This document shows, piece by piece, positions 5,822-8,985 of a stretch of DNA of 8,985 nt. Numbering within the stretch: position 1 is the stretch's first letter; each line of letters starts with the position of its first letter. The position numbers and the translations under genes were made by a program. This stretch comes from DATEJJ01 sp051986465 (GTDB lineage Bacteria; Actinomycetota; Actinomycetes; Mycobacteriales; Micromonosporaceae): contig JBPYFB010000230.1 in assembly GCA_051986465.1 (NCBI GenBank), positions 1 through 8,985 of the forward strand, written 5' to 3'. The notes under the pieces are model-generated. The model was not told the DNA's origin. It worked only from the letters and a program-made list of their open reading frames with translations, and made no database searches.

Positions 5822-6087
5822 TCTTCGTCTTACCGCCCGATGTCACCGCCACCGACATCGAGGACGGCCTGGTGCTGCTCGACCAGCGCACCGGCCGGTA
5901 CTGGCAGCTCAACCGGTCCGCGGCGACCACACTGCGGCTGCTGCTGTCGGCCCGCTCCCCCGCCGAGGTCGCGGCCGAGCTGACCCGCGGCTGCCCGGAG
6001 CACCGCATCCGGGCGCTCGCCGACGTCGAGGCCCTGCTGACCAAGCTGCGGGCGGCCCGGCTGGTGCAAGCGGAGGGACCGGCATGA
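5818..6087 (+). CDS. PqqD-like RiPP recognition element protein (LasB1)
   Basis: An 89-residue stand-alone RRE of the PqqD fold, which binds the precursor leader and presents it to the peptidase. It shows the expected pattern: an N-terminal strand pair (DIEDGLVLLDQRTGRYWQLN), then helices beginning NRSAATTLRLLL, SPAEVAAELTRGC and DVEALLTKLRAARLV. In known lasso systems the leader YxxP motif docks on this fold, and the precursor here has Tyr6 and Pro9 to do so. The start is fixed by GGAGG (5807-5811) six bases before the ATG. Both ends overlap neighbouring genes through ATGA. The fifth codon is TTA (5830-5832), the only in-frame TTA I found in this window. In Streptomyces such codons need the developmentally controlled bldA tRNA, so translation of this leader-binding protein may be tied to development. 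Confidence 0.93.
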   Translation: MIFVLPPDVTATDIEDGLVLLDQRTGRYWQLNRSAATTLRLLLSARSPAEVAAELTRGCPEHRIRALADVEALLTKLRAARLVQAEGPA

Positions 6088-6508
6088 CTCTTTTCGGTAC
6101 CGAGGCGCCGGTCCAACTGACGTGGCGCCGGCATGTGCTGGCCCGGTGCTGCGTGGCCGCCGCCCGGCTGCTGACCCCGCTGCCGCCCCGGCGGCTGCGC
6201 CAGGTGCTGCGGGTGCTCTCGCGCGGCACCCGGCCGGCCACCCCGGCCGAGGCGCTGCGGGCCCGGCAGGCCGTGGTGACGGTCAGCGCGCGGTGCGCCA
6301 GCGCCGAGGGCTGCCTGCAACGGTCGCTGGCCACCGTTCTGCTGTGCCGCATGCGCGGCCGGTGGGCCGACTGGTGCACGGGCATCCGCAGCCGCCCGTT
6401 CCGGGCGCACGCCTGGGTGGAGGCCGGCGGCAGCGCGGTCGGCGAGCAAGGTGACATGAACCTCTACCGCACGATGCTCAGCGTGCGGCATTCCGCGGAG
6501 GTGAACCG

Positions 6509-6512
<4 letters not shown>
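6084..6512 (+). CDS. Transglutaminase-like lasso leader peptidase (LasB2)
   Basis: A 142-residue cysteine protease of the lasso B2 family (transglutaminase core) that removes the 22-residue leader after Ser22, next to Thr21. Cys77 in the CLQRSL motif and His109 in RAHAWVE are the visible catalytic pair. The third residue is less clear: McjB has Asp 12 residues after the His, whereas here that position is Glu121 (VGEQGD), with Asp124 three residues on. Either could serve. The N-terminal 60 residues are basic and helical, as in other B2 proteins that dock with B1. The ATG at 6084 is supported by GGAGGG (6072-6077), six bases upstream, and by the ATGA overlap; the frame is open upstream but only within the preceding genes. 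It overlaps the downstream ATPase by four bases. Confidence 0.93.
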
Positions 6513-7465
<953 letters not shown>

Positions 7466-7467
7466 CC

Positions 7468-8256
7468 GTGGCCTCCGACGTGCGTACCGTCCGGGTGCTC
7501 TGGCAGCGCGAGGTGATCCGGTTCCTGCGCAACAAGCTTCAGGTGGCCATGGGCCTGCTGACCCCGCTCATGTTCCTGCTGATCCTCGGTACCGGCCTGG
7601 GCGCCGCCGCCGCGGACATGCGGGGCTTCCGCACCTTCCTGTTCCCGGGCGTCCTGCTGATGGCGGTGCAGGCGCCGGCGCTCGCCGTCGGTACCTCCAT
7701 CGTCTGGGACCGGCAGGTCGGCTTCCTGCGCCAGGTGCTGGTCGCGCCGGTGCGCCGGGGTTCGCTGCTGCTCGGCATCTGCCTCGGCGGCGCCACCACC
7801 GGCGCCTTGTACGGCGCGCTGGTACTCGCGTTCGCCGGAGCGGCCGGCGTCCCGTACCATCCGCAGCTTCTGCTCGTCCTGCTGGAGCTGGCGCTGATTT
7901 CCGCGGCCTTCACCGCCATCGGGGTCCTCGCCGCGGTGTGGATCAAACGGATCCAGACCTTCCAGATCGCGGTCGGCCTGGCCATGATGCCGTTGCTGTT
8001 CCTGTCCGGCGCCGTGTTCCCGGCCCGCGGGCTGCCGGGCTGGCTCGGCGCGGCAGTGATGGTCAACCCGCTCACCTACGCGGTCGACGCCTTGCGCCGC
8101 ACCATTCCTGGCGGCAACCTCGACCTGGCCGGCTTGTCGGTCGGTCCACTGTGGTGGGGCCACACCCCGCCGGTCCTCGTGGAGCTGGCCATCGTCGCGC
8201 TGCTCGCCCAGGTGTCGGTCGCCTTCGCCACCTGGCGGTTCACCCGCGCCGAGTGA
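7468..8256 (+). CDS. DrrB-like ABC-2 exporter permease of the lasso operon
   Basis: A 262-residue ABC-2 permease. Counting from the alternative ATG at 7462 (264 residues), six membrane segments lie near 28-48, 60-80, 102-126, 138-160, 168-186 and 238-256. The family marks PLLFLSGAVFP (177-187) and NPLTYAVDALR (202-212) are present, as in DrrB. I prefer the GTG at 7468 because GGAAGGAG (7454-7461) is six bases before it, whereas the same site directly abuts the ATG at 7462. That ATG would give the ATGA overlap used elsewhere in this operon, so both starts remain possible. It pairs with the preceding ATPase to form a homodimer-type exporter in the cytoplasmic membrane, most likely for the lasso peptide. 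It is the last gene of the operon, followed 14 bases after the stop by a terminator. Confidence 0.92.
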   Translation: MASDVRTVRVLWQREVIRFLRNKLQVAMGLLTPLMFLLILGTGLGAAAADMRGFRTFLFPGVLLMAVQAPALAVGTSIVWDRQVGFLRQVLVAPVRRGSLLLGICLGGATTGALYGALVLAFAGAAGVPYHPQLLLVLLELALISAAFTAIGVLAAVWIKRIQTFQIAVGLAMMPLLFLSGAVFPARGLPGWLGAAVMVNPLTYAVDALRRTIPGGNLDLAGLSVGPLWWGHTPPVLVELAIVALLAQVSVAFATWRFTRAE

Positions 8257-8270
8257 ACCGCACAGACGAG

Positions 8271-8306
8271 GAAGCCGGCCGCCCCACAAGGGCGGCCGGC
8301 TTCTTT
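8271..8306 (+). terminator. Intrinsic terminator closing the lasso operon, likely bidirectional
   Basis: GAAGCCGGCCGCCC (8271-8284) pairs perfectly with GGGCGGCCGGCTTC (8290-8303) around the 5-base loop CACAA, and TTT follows. On the other strand the same stem is preceded by the end of the convergent - strand gene (stop at 8319-8321) and followed by a CCTCGTCTG run with few T. It separates two convergent genes and could stop transcription from both sides, more strongly in the + direction. Confidence 0.85.
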
Positions 8307-8318
8307 AGCCCTACCCCG

Positions 8319-8985
8319 CTATTGCGGGGAACCGCGCAGCAGTTGCGGGGTCGGCATCGGCGGCGGGTTGTACGGGAACGTCTGGAAGTCGGTGTCCAAC
8401 TGCTCCACCGAGCGCCGCAGCCAGGTCCGGGCCAGGCCGCGCAGCGTCTCGCGGGGCAGCGGCGGGTTCACCGCCAGATGGTTCGGCTTGGCCACCCCCT
8501 GCACCTGCCAGGCGAATGCCACCCGCGGCGCCATCTCCTGCCACCGCAGGGTGTCGACGCCGACGAGCATCATGGAGCGCAGGAAGACCCACCAGAAGAG
8601 GTACCCGACGTCGTTCGGCGGGTCGCCGAAGCCAGTGTGCACCGGCTCGGCGCCGGGCAACCGGCGCGGGTCGTACAGGACGCCCTGGCCGAAGTCGGCG
8701 AACGCCTGGACCAGCCGCGGGTCGTGCCGGCAGTAGTACGCGTCGAACATGCCCAACTGCAGGCGCGACAGGGTCGCCAGCGGCTCGGCGATCGGCCGCG
8801 ACCATTCCGCGTAGGTGCCGGGGTAGCCCGGTGCCTTCATCCGCTGGAGCCAGGCGAACGCGATGCCCTCGTTCACCGACGCGCAGTACACGTCGATGGC
8901 GGTGAAGGCGTCGGCCACCTCCTGCGTCATGGCGTACATGAAAAGCTGGTCGAACTGGTACCAGAACTCGTTCGCGAGCCGGTCG
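8319..8985 (-). CDS. Unrecognised protein, 5'-truncated by the window edge
   Basis: The frame is open from base 8984 through to a TAG at 8319-8321, giving 221 visible codons; the true start lies beyond the window. Internal methionines at 8939 and 8930 have no reason to be preferred as starts, because the upstream codons (DRLANEFWYQFDQLF) read as ordinary protein and continue the aromatic-rich character. The visible part is soluble-looking and rich in Trp, Tyr, Phe and Pro, with features such as GYLFWWVFLRSMMLVGVDTLRWQ and a proline-rich C-terminal FPYNPPPMPTPQ. I see no ATP-binding, metal-binding or protease motif, no signal peptide in the visible part, and I do not recognise the family. Coding looks real from codon usage and the absence of stops. 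It is convergent with the lasso operon across a shared terminator, so it is probably not part of that pathway. Confidence 0.75.
   Translation of the reverse strand, partial: DRLANEFWYQFDQLFMYAMTQEVADAFTAIDVYCASVNEGIAFAWLQRMKAPGYPGTYAEWSRPIAEPLATLSRLQLGMFDAYYCRHDPRLVQAFADFGQGVLYDPRRLPGAEPVHTGFGDPPNDVGYLFWWVFLRSMMLVGVDTLRWQEMAPRVAFAWQVQGVAKPNHLAVNPPLPRETLRGLARTWLRRSVEQLDTDFQTFPYNPPPMPTPQLLRGSPQ

Noticed and set aside
5751..6083. Upstream extension of the leader peptidase frame
   Set aside because: The open frame starts inside the cyclase gene, but its extra residues are Arg/Pro/Ala-rich and unlike the family. The ATG at 6084 has a good ribosome-binding site and gives the normal length.

Overview
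The window is high-GC DNA (estimated at about 70% or more) with tightly packed genes, several GTG or ATGA-overlapping starts, Shine-Dalgarno sites of the GGAGG type, and a single TTA codon. This points to an actinomycete. The frequent GTAC tetranucleotide is a further composition signature, but I cannot name a genus from sequence alone.

Left part (1-2732, + strand): a three-gene tripartite exporter of the MacAB/YknXYZ type. It comprises the 3' part of a periplasmic-adaptor-like protein with a peptidoglycan-binding domain, a MacB/LolD-type ATPase and a FtsX/MacB-type permease, all with overlapping reading frames. A lone ABC-2 type permease gene on the - strand (2737-3498) converges on it with only 4 bases between the stop codons.

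Centre (3499-8306, + strand): a complete lasso-peptide biosynthetic operon in the order A-C-B1-B2-ATPase-permease. The 41-residue precursor carries the actinobacterial leader motif and a 19-residue core, GVWTNCYYDWVWRAYWVGC. Gly1, Cys6, Asp9 and Cys19 of this core match the framework of BI-32169, the founding class III lasso peptide, but the remaining residues differ. The predicted product has a Gly1-Asp9 macrolactam and a Cys6-Cys19 ring-to-tail disulfide. The cyclase (asparagine synthetase-like), RRE/PqqD protein and transglutaminase-like leader peptidase make the product, and the DrrAB-like ABC pair probably exports it. Genes from the cyclase to the permease are joined by 4-base ATGA overlaps, and the last junction may instead use a GTG start. 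A structured 136-base spacer with a perfect 14-bp stem separates the precursor from the cyclase. A bidirectional-looking terminator closes the operon at 8271-8306.

Right edge (8319-8985, - strand): the 3' part of an unrecognised protein gene that runs off the window.

No tRNA, rRNA, CRISPR array, insertion sequence or dedicated regulator is visible. The points most worth following are the class III lasso core, the Walker B glutamate-to-alanine change in the exporter ATPase, the only TTA codon lying at codon 5 of the RRE gene, and the phased repeats and hairpins in the two non-coding spacers around the precursor.
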